This document shows positions 48,451-59,412 of a DNA stretch of 64,000 nt, piece after piece. Made by a program: the position numbers and the translations under genes. Source of the DNA: Imbricaverruca yamaguchii. Its lineage: Eukaryota; Arthropoda; Thecostraca; Neoverrucidae. The notes under the pieces are model-generated. The model was not told where the DNA came from and did no database searches. It saw only the letters and a program-made list of their open reading frames with translations. The stretch covers positions 764,001 to 828,000 of the forward strand of contig JAOTOL010001395.1 in NCBI GenBank assembly GCA_034440575.1, in the 5' to 3' direction. Every line of letters begins with the position of its first letter. Position 1 is the stretch's first letter.

Positions 48451-49459
48451 ACAATTCTCAAGGGTTTAGGACAATTGTAATGAAAGGGGTCAATTATTGC
48501 AACTGAAGCAGCGCCGTTACACCATGCATTACATGAAGAACATCCGCACATATCCAAGTCCAATGGGAAAGTAGTAACCACCTGATCTATGGGCGGGCAG
48601 TTTTAGTTCTCACAGCCATCTCATGTATGCTTTTTGCATGTTTTCCAGGCCAGTCCTTGCAAATGCTCTGCTTAATTCGAGTTGGTATGTACCGCCTTCA
48701 GTTGGAGGATAGCCTGCCGTCGCCCAGGATGTCGGTTTGAGGATAACTTGTCGTCGCACAGGCTCTTGTGAATTGGTCGGTTGGATTTTGACCGCTGCCA
48801 GTGAGGTGGGAATCATGAGGAACAAACGGTGTGGCCTCACGACAGGCTTGTCTGTGCATTGACATGACATCACTAAGCAGGGGATCCCTGTTGGCAGACA
48901 CCTGTCTGGCCGGGATGTTGGCGACTCTTCGTAAACGAAGAACGGCCGAATTTCGGCGCTAATTACACGGCGCCAAATTGGCCGCGTGCCTTGCTGCTAA
49001 TTGGCACGGCGCTGCCTGGGTGGCCGTGCATTTGCACACAGATCGCCATAAATAACAAAATGCCATTAACATCAGGTGGATGTTGTTATTCCTTCAATTG
49101 CTTTGAATAATCGTTGGCCGGCAATTACAGCGGTTGTCAGGCAAGGTTACACCGTGTCGCTAGCTAAAGACACTTCCTTAACAGCGTAGTTTGGACCGAG
49201 CATCCTTCATCACTTAAAGGCGATGGTAACAGAATATACAACCGACCAAAAACTGGCCTAAACGTTCCTTGTATTCCCTGAACTGGTAGCATTGTTGGGC
49301 GTCAGGTACCTCTTCTCGCAATCCCAGATCGAAGGCTAGCAAATCAGCAGCATGGTATTGGCGTTGATATTGGTGTCAGTATTGGCATTGCCAGCGGACT
49401 CTCCGTGAACTGTGGCTCTTTCACCGGTCACAGATCACTAATCACGAACAGACGGAGAG
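48451..49459. other. Unique stretch, no gene recognised
   Basis: Two minus-strand frames of 67 and 87 codons at 48610-48901 show no domain. If the exon at 46952-47242 belongs to a spliced gene, its upstream exons should be sought here and further right. Confidence 0.45.
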
Positions 49460-49993
49460 GTGGACACTCACACTCACAGGCACACACTCACATTCACAGG
49501 TACACACTCACACTCACAGGCACACACTCACACTCACAGGCACGCACTCACATTCACAGGCACACACTCACATTCACAGGCACACACTCACACACACATT
49601 TACAGGCACACACTCACACTCACATGCACAGGCACACACTCACACTCACAGGCACACACTCACACTCACATTTACAGGCACACACTCACACTCACATTCA
49701 CAGGCACACACTCACACTCACAGGCACACACTCACATTCACAGGCACACACTCAGACTCACAGGCACCCACTCACATTCACAGGCACACACTCACATTCA
49801 CAGTCACACACTCACACTCACATTCACAGGCACACACCCACATTCACAGGCACACACTCACATTCACAGGCACACACCTACATTTACAGACACACACTCA
49901 CACTCACATTCACAGGCACACACTCACACTCACAGGCGCACACTCACATTTACAGACACACACTCACACTCACATTCACAGGCACACACTCGC
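49460..49993. repeat. CA-rich ~20-bp array
   Basis: About 25 units around CAGGCACACACTCACA(C/T)TCA with 6-bp CTCACA insertions. Confidence 0.95.
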
Positions 49994-50090
49994 ACGTTCA
50001 CATCGCGCCCCATACGATTAGTTCAGAAGATGATAGTAGATGATAGTTAATATTATAATAGTAGAGTGGAGATTAGAGCAGCTGACATCA

Positions 50091-51408
50091 CTCTGAGTGG
50101 TATTGGTGCCGGTCTGAGTGGTATTGGTGCCGGTCTGAGTGGTGTTGGTGTCGGTCTGAGTGGTGTTGGTGTCGGTCTGAGTGGTGTTGGTGCCGGTCTG
50201 AGTGGTGTTGGTGTCGGTCTGAGTGCTGCTGGTGTCGGTCTAAGTGTTGTTGGTGCCGGTCTGAGTGGTGTTGGTGTCGGTCTGAGTGGTATTGGTGCCG
50301 GTCTGAGTGGTATTGGTACCGGTCTGAGTGGTATTGGTGCCGGTCTGAGTGGTGTTGGTACCGGTCTGAGTGGTGTTGGTGTCGGTCTGGATGGTGTTGG
50401 TGTCGGTATGAGTGGTGTTGGTGTCGGTCTGGGTGGTGTTGGTGTCGGTCTGAGTGGTGTTGGTGCCGGTCTGAGTGGTGTAGGTGTCGGTCTGAGTGGT
50501 GTTGGTGTCGGTCTGGATGGTGTTGGTGTCGGTCTGAGTGGTGTTGGTGCCGGTCTGAGTGGTGTTGGTGTCGGTCTGAGTGCTGCTGGTGTCGGTCTAA
50601 GTGTTGTTGGTGCCGGTCTGAGTGGTGTTGGTGTCGGTCTGAGTGGTATTGGTGCCGGTCTGAGTGGTATTGGTACCGGTCTGAGTGGTATTGGTGCCGG
50701 TCTGAGTGGTGTTGGTGCCGGTCTGAGTGGTGTTGGTGTCGGTCTGAGTGGTGTTGGTGTCGGTCTGGGTGGTGTTGGTGTCGGTCTGAGTGGTGTTGGT
50801 GCCGGTCTGAGTGGTGTAGGTGTCGGTCTGAGTGGTGTTGGTGTCGGTCTGGATGGTGTTGGTGTCGGTCTGAGTGGTGTTGGTGTCGGTCTGGGTGGTG
50901 TTGGTGTCGGTCTGAGTGGTATTGGTGCCGGTCTGAGTGGTGTTGGTGCCGGTCTGAGTGGTATTGGTGTCGGTCTGAGTGGTGTTGGTGTCGGTCTGGG
51001 TGGTGTTGGTGTCGGTCTGGATGGTGTAGGTGTCGGTCTGAGTGGTGTAGGTGTCGGTCTGAGTGGTGTTGGTGCCGGTCTGAGTGGTGTTGGTGTCGGT
51101 CTGGATGGTGTTGGTGTCGGTCTGAGTGGTGTAGGTGCCGGTCTGAGTGGTGTTGGTGTCGGTCTGGATGGTGTTGGTGTCGGTCTGAGTGGTGTTGGTG
51201 TCGGTCTGAGTGGTGTTGGTGTCGGTCTGAGTGGTGTAGGTGTCGGTCTGAGTGGTATTGGTGCCGGTCTGAGTGGTGTAGGTGTCGGTCTGAGTGGTGT
51301 TGGTGCCGGTCTGAGTGGTGTAGGTGTCGGTCTGAGTGGTGTTGGTGCCGGTCTGAGTGGTATTGGTGCCGGTCTGAGTGGTGTAGGTGTCGGTCTGAGT
51401 GGTGTAGG
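50091..51408. repeat. 21-bp minisatellite with 357-bp higher-order duplication
   Basis: About 63 copies of GGTCTGAGTGGTGTTGGTGT(C). The rare pair of variants GAGTGCTGCTGG and CTAAGTGTTGTTGG occurs at 50221 and again at 50578, exactly 357 bp (17 units) later with the same neighbours, so a 17-unit block was duplicated. Confidence 0.98.
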
Positions 51409-51459
51409 ACCGTCGTCGGCACCGAGACCGAGAAGAGACGGAGATCGCTCACAAATACG

Positions 51460-51800
51460 TTGAACAGCACGCCCATATTGCACCCTTGTTGCACGCCCAT
51501 GCCGTTAAGGAGCTTTTGTAAATTTACTTTCTTCAAAGTTTGCCAATTAAGCCGACATTCTGAACCACCCCTACTCTCCCGACCACTCAGATGAATCTCA
51601 AATCGAATTGCTTTGACACCGCGTAACTCTCGTTCCAAGTGCTTAGCTTGTTTTGCGGTCGATAACGTCAAAGCACTTGCTGAGGTCCAAGAGGCAGAGC
51701 GGGAAAATTCAGGTGATGTCATTAACTCTCGGTGGCGGTCAAAGATGTGCTGTAGCGTCATCTCCGGGGAGTGGCGTACCCGAAAACCAGGCTGGGTTTG
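51460..51800 (-). mobile_element. Decayed LINE reverse-transcriptase fragment abutting the 21-bp array
   Basis: On the minus strand, PGFRVRHSPEMTLQHIFDRH (about 51737-51796) matches the QxGFRxGxST block of non-LTR reverse transcriptases. LDLSKCFDVIDRK (about 51650-51690) matches motif A (DLSKAFDxVDH). In another frame RGVKAIRFEIHLSGR follows (the GVxGxxLxWxxSYLxxR block), then [19 protein letters not shown] at about 51440-51500 (motif B, GVPQGSxLGPLLFxIFxNDL). Motif C (YxDD) would come next but the 21-bp array begins there. At least one frameshift separates motif A from the next block. Confidence 0.8.
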
Positions 51801-52857
51801 AAACAACAGGCGGTCAAATGACATGTATCGGTAGGATTGACGCTGAACCACACGACCCGTGATTTGAAAGTCAAGAGTCATAGACTATTGTTGAATATTG
51901 GCGGACAATTTTCCACGCCGGGAAGTTTACCGAACTGAGGGTGTGCGATGCTCGGTGTCACACAGGAATGGAAATCGCCAGAGGCAGCGCCATATCGACC
52001 ATGTGGAGTAGCTCATCTGAGACCAGGAGGGACATGCAGATGAACATCCCGTCTTCCGCGCCGCTGACGTGCTCATCATGCCGAACACCATGCTGTTCAG
52101 CTTGTAGCGAAAGACGATGATATTCCAGCATGGAATATTGAAGTGTAACCCTTGACAAAGGAAGCCAGCGTGAGAGATCTTGCTGCTCTGAATCAGCTGA
52201 TTTACTTTCCAAGAATAATACTTTGTTTTCTAATAGTGGTGGCTTGGAACAATTTCAGGACATTTAAAACATTAAATCACGCTGTAATAAGGTGCTACGT
52301 TGCTTTGATACCCACCATTCAGCAATGTTCATTCCGAAGGTGGTGACAATCTTGGTATAACGCAGCACTCTTGCACATAATTAATACACTGATAATAGGA
52401 TGGCTTGGGTGTCCCAGTGACAATTATCCCATATATTAGAGCTGTTCAGCGCTGTTGCGCTGAAATTCAAAGGATTCAACAGAGCAAGTAGAACTTAAGT
52501 CATGTCATAGCGACCGTATGTTGGCAGCTCATGATCGACACACGAGCAAGACAATGTATGGGAGGATTGTTGTAGGGCAACAGCTTCTATGATATATATG
52601 TTCATCCTTGAGACTATTGATGCAAATATTTGTTAGAATGGCTTTCCAAGTGTGCCAAGCAGAGATTGTTGCACAACGCGAACTACACCATTAATAAACT
52701 GTTGTTAAGACTCATTTGCATACAGTGAAAAGGACGTGTTCCGTCTGCGCCTCAAGCACCACGTGGCTCGAGCCTCGGCGCCTAAACACTGTGTCCCTAA
52801 TCGGCTGGAGTTCCACCGCCAAATAGCTGACGTCTTGTGGGACTCGAACCCACCCCC
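51801..52857. other. Unique stretch with coding-like patch and an isolated B box
   Basis: The minus strand at 51960-52125 reads FNIPCWNIIVFRYKLNSMVF in one frame and DGMFICMSLLVSDELLHMVD in the next, as if one membrane-protein segment had suffered a frameshift; I do not recognise it. At 52841-52850 the minus strand has a B box in a perfect stem context (GTGGGTTCGAGTCCCAC), but no A box because the array starts where it would be. Confidence 0.35.
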
Positions 52858-53345
52858 GCCATAAACGGTACTGGGGCGTGGCTCCACACTCCATAAACGG
52901 TACTGGGGCGTGGCTCCACAATCCATAAACGGTACTGGGGCGTGGCCCCACACTCCATAAACGGTACTGGGGCGTGGCCCCACACTCCATAAACGGTACT
53001 GGGGCGTGGCCCCACACTCCATAAACGGTACTGGGGCGTGGCTCCACACTCCATAAACGGTACTGGGGCGTGGCTCCACACCCCGCCATAAACGGTACTG
53101 GGGCGTGGCTCCACACTCCATAAACGGTACTGGGGCGTGGCCCCACACTCCATAAACGGTACTGGGGCGTGGCCCCACACTCCATAAACGGTACTGGGGC
53201 GTGGCTCCACACCCCGCCATAAACGGTACTGGGGCGTGGCTCCACACTCCATAAACGGTACTGGGGCGTGGCTCCACACTCCATAAACGGTACTGGGGCG
53301 TGGCCCCACACTCCATAAACGGTACTGGGGCGTGGCTCCACACCC
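52858..53345. repeat. 32-bp minisatellite
   Basis: About 15 copies around CCATAAACGGTACTGGGGCG plus TGGCTCCACACT or TGGCCCCACACT; three copies carry CCCCGCC before CATAAACGG. Confidence 0.97.
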
Positions 53346-53845
53346 CGCCCTTCCTTCCCTCGGCTTTTGGGCTTTCCGTTGAATCTTCGCGCTTGCTGAG
53401 GACGTTGAAGACTTTCACCTGCTCCTAGCCACGACGCAGTCAGGACAGAACATCTACAGACACACCTCCGCCGCAAAGCCAGCTTGCTTCCTATTAAACT
53501 TTCACTCACTCGGTTATCTAATGCAACCACTTTCATCTTCGTTGGTGCACTTTCATACACATGGTGCTACCCTACTGACTCCAAACAGAACCTGTGCCAC
53601 CTGAGATTAGATAATGTGCTTGGCGAGCCGACATCTAATGACAGTCCGAAAATGATGATTGCCCAGCTTATTCGCCGCTGCCATGCACATGAACGCTGCC
53701 TTGCAATTTATATCTGGTTCGTGCTTCCAGCAGACTCAGGTCCACTTGGTCACGGTCGGTCGGCTGCCGAGATGGTAATAGTCGCCCGCGGCCACTGCAC
53801 CAGTGACAATTTGTCTGTGGCTGTCAAATTGTCAGAGCACCCTCT
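53346..53845. other. Unique stretch, no gene recognised
   Basis: The 124-codon plus frame at 53484-53858 runs into the next array and has no recognisable domain. Confidence 0.45.
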
Positions 53846-54431
53846 GCCGGTGATCTGAAACACCTCTCCAGAGCAGCCACCGTGGGTGTTCTGTAACACC
53901 TCTCCAGAGCAGCCACCATGGGTGTTCTGTAACACCTCTCCAGAGCAGCCACCGTGGGTGTTCTGTAACACCTCTCCAGAGCAGCCACCGTGTTTAAACC
54001 AAGCAGCACCGTGGGTGTTCTGTAACACCTCTCCAGAGCAGCCACCGTGGGTGTTCTGTAACACCTCTCCAGAGCAGCCACCGTGGGTGTTCTGTAACAC
54101 CTCTCCAGAGCAGCCACCGTGGGTGTTCTGTAACACCTCTCCAGAGCAGCCACCGTGGGTGTTCTGTAACACCTCTCCAGAGCAGCCACCGTGGGTGTTC
54201 TGTAACACCTCTCCAGAGCAGCCACCGTGGGTGTTCTGTAACACCTCTCCAGAGCAGCCACCGTGGGTGTTCTGTAACACCTCTCCAGAGCAGCCACCGT
54301 GGGTGTTCTGAAACACCTCTCCAGAGCAGCCACCGTGGGTGTTCTGTAACACCTCTCCAGAGCAGCCACCGTGGGTGTTCTGTAACACCTCTCCAGAGCA
54401 GCCACCGTGGGTGTTCTGTAACACCTCTCCA
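53846..54431. repeat. 36-bp minisatellite
   Basis: About 16 copies around GGTGTTCTGTAACACCTCTC and CAGAGCAGCCACCGTG. One copy carries an extra TTTAAACCAAGCAGCACCGTG-type insert at about 53993. GTGTTCTGTAACAC is close to a palindrome. Confidence 0.97.
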
Positions 54432-54477
54432 ACATCGCGGTCCGACTGTTGTCAGCCTCGACAGCGGCTACGTTTGT

Positions 54478-54956
54478 TGGCCGTGCTGCGTCTACTGCAC
54501 GTGTTGCACATGCTCCGTATGCTGTGCGTACCGCGCGTGGTGCACGTGCTCCGTATGCTGTGCGTACCGCGCGTGGTGCACGTGCTCCGTATGCTGTGCG
54601 TACCGCGCGTGGTGCACGTGCTCCGTATGCTGTGCGTACTGCACGTGCTCCGTATGCTGTACGTACTGCACGTGCTCCCCGTGCTGCGTCTACTGCACGT
54701 GTTGCACATGCTCCGTATGCTGTGCGTACCGCGCGTCGTGCACGTGCTCCGTATGCTGTGCGTACCGCGCGTGGTGCACGTGCTCCGTATGCTGTGCGTA
54801 CCGCGCGTGGTGCACATGCTCCGTATGCTGTGCGTACCGCACGTGGTGCACGTGCTCCGTATGCTGTGCGTACTGCACGTGCTCCCCGTGCTGCGTCTAC
54901 TGCACGTGGTGCACGTGCTCCGTATGCTGTGCGTACCGCGCGTACTGCACGTGCTG
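54478..54956. repeat. 36-bp minisatellite with CACGTG/GTGCAC
   Basis: About 13 complete or shortened copies around GTGCACGTGCTCCGTATGCT plus GTGCGTACCGCGC. Most copies contain CACGTG. It begins 47 bp after the preceding, unrelated 36-bp array. Confidence 0.95.
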
Positions 54957-55060
54957 CTCCGTCCAGCGGCTCCTCGTGTCCTGGGGAGATGTATAAGACA
55001 CTCGATCTATCTATGGTGTCTCGGTCCGTAATGGCGACCCAATAGACAAACCCGCTTAGC

Positions 55061-55273
55061 GTCCCAGCCGCAGCTGACATCACCACTCTGTCGACAGGCT
55101 GAGTATATTCAGCCAACAACAGTAACTCTCAGTCCCAGCCGCAGCTGACATCACCACTCTGTCGACAGGCTGAGTATATTCAGCCAACAACAGTAACTCT
55201 CAGTCCCAGCCGCAGCTGACATCACCACTCTGTCGACAGGCTGAGTATATTCAGCCAACAACAGTAACACTCA
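55061..55273. repeat. 71-bp repeat, three identical copies
   Basis: Three copies of a 71-bp unit (GTCCCAGCCGCAGCTGACAT at its start, CTGAGTATATTCAG inside), practically without differences, so a recent triplication. Confidence 0.97.
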
Positions 55274-55331
55274 GCTGATGTCATCTCAGTCTGTATTCAC
55301 AGCCCACATCAGCAGGGGGTTTCGGCAGTGG

Positions 55332-55475
55332 TATGGTGTGGTATGGTGTGGTATGGTGTGGTATGGTGTGGTATGGTGTGGTATGGTGTGGTATGGTGTG
55401 GTATGGTGTGGTATGGTGTGGTATGGTGTGGTATGGTGTGGTATGGTGTGGTATGGTGTGGTATGGTGTGGTTTG
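55332..55475. repeat. 10-bp GGTATGGTGT array
   Basis: About 14 perfect copies of the 10-mer; the plus strand has no C at all across the array. Confidence 0.98.
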
Positions 55476-55581
55476 GTGGAGTAAGGTGGGCCCACAGCCC
55501 ACGTGGTCCCTTTGCGCTCATAGCACAAGTTCATAGCCGATATGGCAATGTTTGACCCCGTATCGACCCATTCCGAGCTCC

Positions 55582-55850
55582 GCTCAGTGGTGGCGCACAT
55601 TGGTACCCACAGCGCCGCTCAGTGATGGCGCACATTGGTACCCACAGCGCCGCTCAGTGGTGGCGCACATTGGTACCCACAGCGCCGCTCAGTGGTGGCG
55701 CACATTGGTACCCACAGCGCCGCTCAGTGGTGGCGCACATTGGTACCCACAGCGCCGCTCAGTGGTGGCGCACATTGGTACCCACAGCGCCGCTCAGTGG
55801 TGGCGCACATTGGTACCCACAGCGCCGCTCAGTGGTGGCGCACATTTTCT
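55582..55850. repeat. 35-bp minisatellite
   Basis: Eight nearly identical copies around CAGTGGTGGCGCACATTGGT and ACCCACAGCGCCGCT (one TGATGG variant). Confidence 0.97.
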
Positions 55851-56037
55851 TGCTTTCACTTAGCACTGCGGGGTTTGCGCCAATTGTGTTCAGCTTAGCC
55901 GGGACCCTCCCAACTCGCTGGATTAAGTGGCTTAATCATGCGTCGACGCACGAAAAGTTAATTCTATGCATGGTCGTTACGTCCCACCCGCAAGGTTCGT
56001 GAGGTTTTCGCACATCCGTGTGTATTAGAGGGCTAGT

Positions 56038-58113
56038 GTGGTATACCCGAGTGGTGAATGGCCGGGTATTGCAGTGTGGTATACCCGAGTGGTGAATTGC
56101 CGGGTATTGCGGTGTGGTATACCCGAGTGGTGAATGGCCGGGTATTGCAGTGTGGTATACCCGAGTGGTGAATGGCCGGGTATTGTAGTGTGGTATACCC
56201 GAGTGGTGAATGGCCGGGTATTGCAGTGTGGTATACCCGAGTGGTGAATGGCCGGGTATTGCAGTGTGGTATACCCGAGTGGTGAATGGCCGGGTATTGT
56301 AGTGTGGTATACCCGAGTGGTGAATGGCCGGGTATTGCAGTGTGGTATACCCGAGTGGTGAATGGCCGGGTATTGCAGTGTGGTATACCCGAGTGGTGAA
56401 TGGCCGGGTATTGCAGTGTGGTATACCCGAGTGGTGAATGGTTGGGTATTGCAGTGTGGTATACCCGAGTGGTGAATGGCCGGGTATTGCAGTGTGGTAT
56501 ACCCGAGTGGTGAATGGCCGGGTATTGCAGTGTGGTATACCCGAGTGGTGAATGGCCGGGTATTGCAGTGTGGTATACCCGAGTGGTGAATGGCCGGGTA
56601 TTGCAGTGTGGTATACCCGAGTGGTGAATGGCCGGGTATTGCAGTGTGGTATACCCGAGTGGTGAATGGCCGGGTATTGTAGTGTGGTATACCCGAGTGG
56701 TGAATGGCCGGGTATTGCAGTGTGGTATACCCGAGTGGTGAATGGCCGGGTATTGCAGTGTGGTATACCCGAGTGGTGAATGGCCGGGTATTGTAGTGTG
56801 GTATACCCGAGTGGTGAATGGCCGGGTATTGCAGTGTGGTATACCCGAGTGGTGAATGGCCGGGTATTGCAGTGTGGTATACCCGAGTGGTGAATGGCCG
56901 GGTATTGCAGTGTGGTATACCCGAGTGGTGAATGGCCGGGTATTGCAGTGTGGTATACCCGAGTGGTGAATGGTTGGGTATTGTAGTGTGGTATACCCGA
57001 GTGGTGAATGGTTGGGTATTGCAGTGTGGTATACCCGAGTGGTGAATGGCCGGGTATTGCAGTGTGGTATACCCGAGTGGTGAATGGCCGGGTATTGCAG
57101 TGTGGTATACCCGAGTGGTGAATGGCCGGGTATTGCAGTGTGGTATACCCGAGTGGTGAATGGCCGGGTATTGCAGTGTGGTATACCCGAGTGGTGAATG
57201 GTTGGGTATTGCAGTGTGGTATACCCGAGTGGTGAATGGCCGGGTATTGCAGTGTGGTATACCCGAGTGGTGAATGGCCGGGTATTGCAGTGTGGTATAC
57301 CCGAGTGGTGAATGGCCGGGTATTGCAGTGTGGTATACCCGAGTGGTGAATGGCCGGGTATTGCAGTGTGGTATACCCGAGTGGTGAATGGCCGGGTATT
57401 GTAGTGTGGTATACCCGAGTGGTGAATGGTTGGATATTGCAGATGTGGTGAATGGCCGGGTATTGCAGTGTGGTATACCCGAGTGGTGAATGGCCGGGTA
57501 TTGCAGTGTGGTATACCCGAGTGGTGAATGGCCGGGTATTGTAGTGTGGTATACCCGAGTGGTGAATGGCCGGGTATTGCAGTGTGGTATACCCGAGTGG
57601 TGAATGGCCGGGTATTGCAGTGTGGTATACCCGAGTGGTGAATGGCCGGGTATTGCAGTGTGGTATACCCGAGTGGTGAGTGGTGAATGGCCGGGTATTG
57701 CAGTGTGGTATACCCGAGTGGTGAATGGCCGGGTATTGCAGTGTGGTATACCCGAGTGGTGAATGGCCGGGTATTGCAGTGTGGTATACCCGAGTGGTGA
57801 ATGGCCGGGTATTGCAGTGTGGTATACCCGAGTGGTGAATGGCCGGGTATTGCAGTGTGGTATACCCGAGTGGTGAATGGTTGGGTATTGCAGTGTGGTA
57901 TACCCGAGTGGTGAATGGCCGGGTATTGCAGTGTGGTATACCCGAGTGGTGAATGGCCGGGTATTGCAGTGTGGTATACCCGAGTGGTGAATGGCCGGGT
58001 ATTGCAGTGTGGTATACCCGAGTGGTGAATGGTTGGGTATTGCAGTGTGGTATACCCGAGTGGTGAATGGTTGGGTATTGTAGTGTGGTATACCCGAGTG
58101 GTGAATGGCCAGG
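56038..58113. repeat. 38-bp minisatellite, largest array in the window
   Basis: About 54 copies around GTGGTATACCCGAGTGGTGA and ATGGCCGGGTATTGCAGT. Variants: GGTTGGGTATT and TTGTAGT scattered through the array, one internally deleted copy (about 57430-57450) and one with a GTGGTGA duplication (about 57676). It lies about 300 bp downstream of the second bHLH gene. Minus-strand frames above 700 codons are artefacts of a stop-free 38-mer. Confidence 0.98.
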
Positions 58114-58409
58114 TTTTGCATAGCCGGATTGTGTACGAGAAGACTGATGACATGGCATTTGATATCAAATGTGCAGAGCAAACGATGGCACATGTTCACT
58201 TCACGAGCCAGATGCCTTCGGCCGGCAATGTTCCGCAGCGAGAGCACACACACCTGACGCCCTGATTCAGCTGGCACCAGAGCAAGTCATTCAGACCTGT
58301 TTGGAACTTGCTGAGGCCTGATGCAAGCTGATGACACCTGACGAGCCCACCTCAGCTCCGGTGACACCTTTGTACTGACTAGATCACTGGCTGAGCGCGG
58401 CTGGCTCCA

Positions 58410-58987
58410 TCACTGAGCCGGAGCCTCCTCTTCTTCGCCGGGCTCGAGCGTTTCCTGCAGAGTGAGGATGTAGGTGATGGCCATCTGCAGCGTCTCGTGC
58501 TTGGACAGCTGACAGTCTGTGCCCTGCGGCAGGTGGTCCCGCAGCAGGTCGAACGCATCGTTGAGCCGCTGCATGCGCCGCCTCTCGCGACAGTTGGCGC
58601 CCTCGCGACGCCGCCGCCACCGCTCGGCGGCTCGCTGGCCTCGGGAACAGTCCACTGTGCGCGCGACATTTCTGGAAGAGTCCACTTTCAGCAAAGAGCC
58701 CGCCGTTTCGACTCTGTCGAGGGCAAGACGCTTAGCTGAACGTACTTCCGGGTGAATTTTGGACGAGTCCATTTTGAAGTGTTGGAATGAGTCCACTCCG
58801 AAGTGAGGACTCATGGGCGAGGCGATGTTTGCCTGCGGGGTCGTTATTTGTCCGTCGAGCGGATCGGAAGTGCTGCGGCTGACCGGGGAACAGTTGGGCG
58901 AATATTCTGCCGAGCAGTGTAGTAGCCAGCCGCCTGGTGTACCTCTCCCGGGAACGGCCAGCCCACGCCCGCTCAGCAGATGATCCT
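58410..58987 (-). CDS. Second, divergent atonal-family bHLH transcription factor
   Basis: From Met at 58812-58814 the frame gives 134 residues to TGA at 58410-58412. The bHLH domain lies at about residues 66-123: basic region [14 protein letters not shown], helix 1 [15 protein letters not shown], loop with [13 protein letters not shown] and helix 2 [13 protein letters not shown], then an acidic tail [20 protein letters not shown] places it in the atonal superfamily; the conserved Glu and Arg residues that read the E-box are kept, but two alanines of the usual [13 protein letters not shown] are Gly and Cys. Upstream of that Met the frame stays open for 57 more codons with coding-like composition ([18 protein letters not shown]), back to a good acceptor TTTACTTTCAG at 58988-58998. 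A donor ATGC|GTAAGC at 59046-59055 fits in phase and would give a 64-bp intron and a first exon containing only the start codon plus one base (59052-59055), total 193 residues. That first exon is a prediction; its start context is weak. Confidence 0.85.
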
Positions 58988-59186
58988 CTGAAAGTAAACC
59001 AATGTATTATAAATGAACGTGATGCAATCATCTGGTGTACTCTCAGCTTACGCATGAAATATTCCTCTTTTTTTTCGTAGCATCGCATTATCGGAAACGT
59101 AGGTTAATCTGTCATGCATCATTGCATGGCTCTGTCTGCATTTTATTTCCCATGCACCTCTGTCCTTTGATTGCCATTGGTGGTAA

Positions 59187-59412
59187 GTGCACAACACAAC
59201 GCAACACAACACACATCACAACACAGCACAACACACAGCACAACATAACACACAGCACAACACAACACAACACAACACACATCACAACACAACACACAGC
59301 ACAACACAACACACAATGCACATCACACAACGCACATCACACAACACAGTACAACACGACACACAGCACAACACAGCACAACACAACACACAGCACAACA
59401 CAACACAACGCC
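59187..59412. repeat. ACACA/ACAGC-type short repeat
   Basis: Irregular run of ACAAC, ACACAGC and ACACATC elements, nearly free of G. It starts about 130 bp upstream of the predicted first exon of the second bHLH gene. Confidence 0.95.

Noticed and set aside
50053..51881. 476-597-codon frames with TPTPLRP, HHSDRHQ or SGVGVGL repeats
   Set aside because: By-products of the 21-bp array; the 597-codon frame joins it to a decayed LINE RT fragment by chance.
56025..58277. Minus-strand frames of 711-750 codons
   Set aside because: They are translations of a stop-free 38-bp tandem repeat in all three phases; no start context, no domain, and the same holds in parallel frames.
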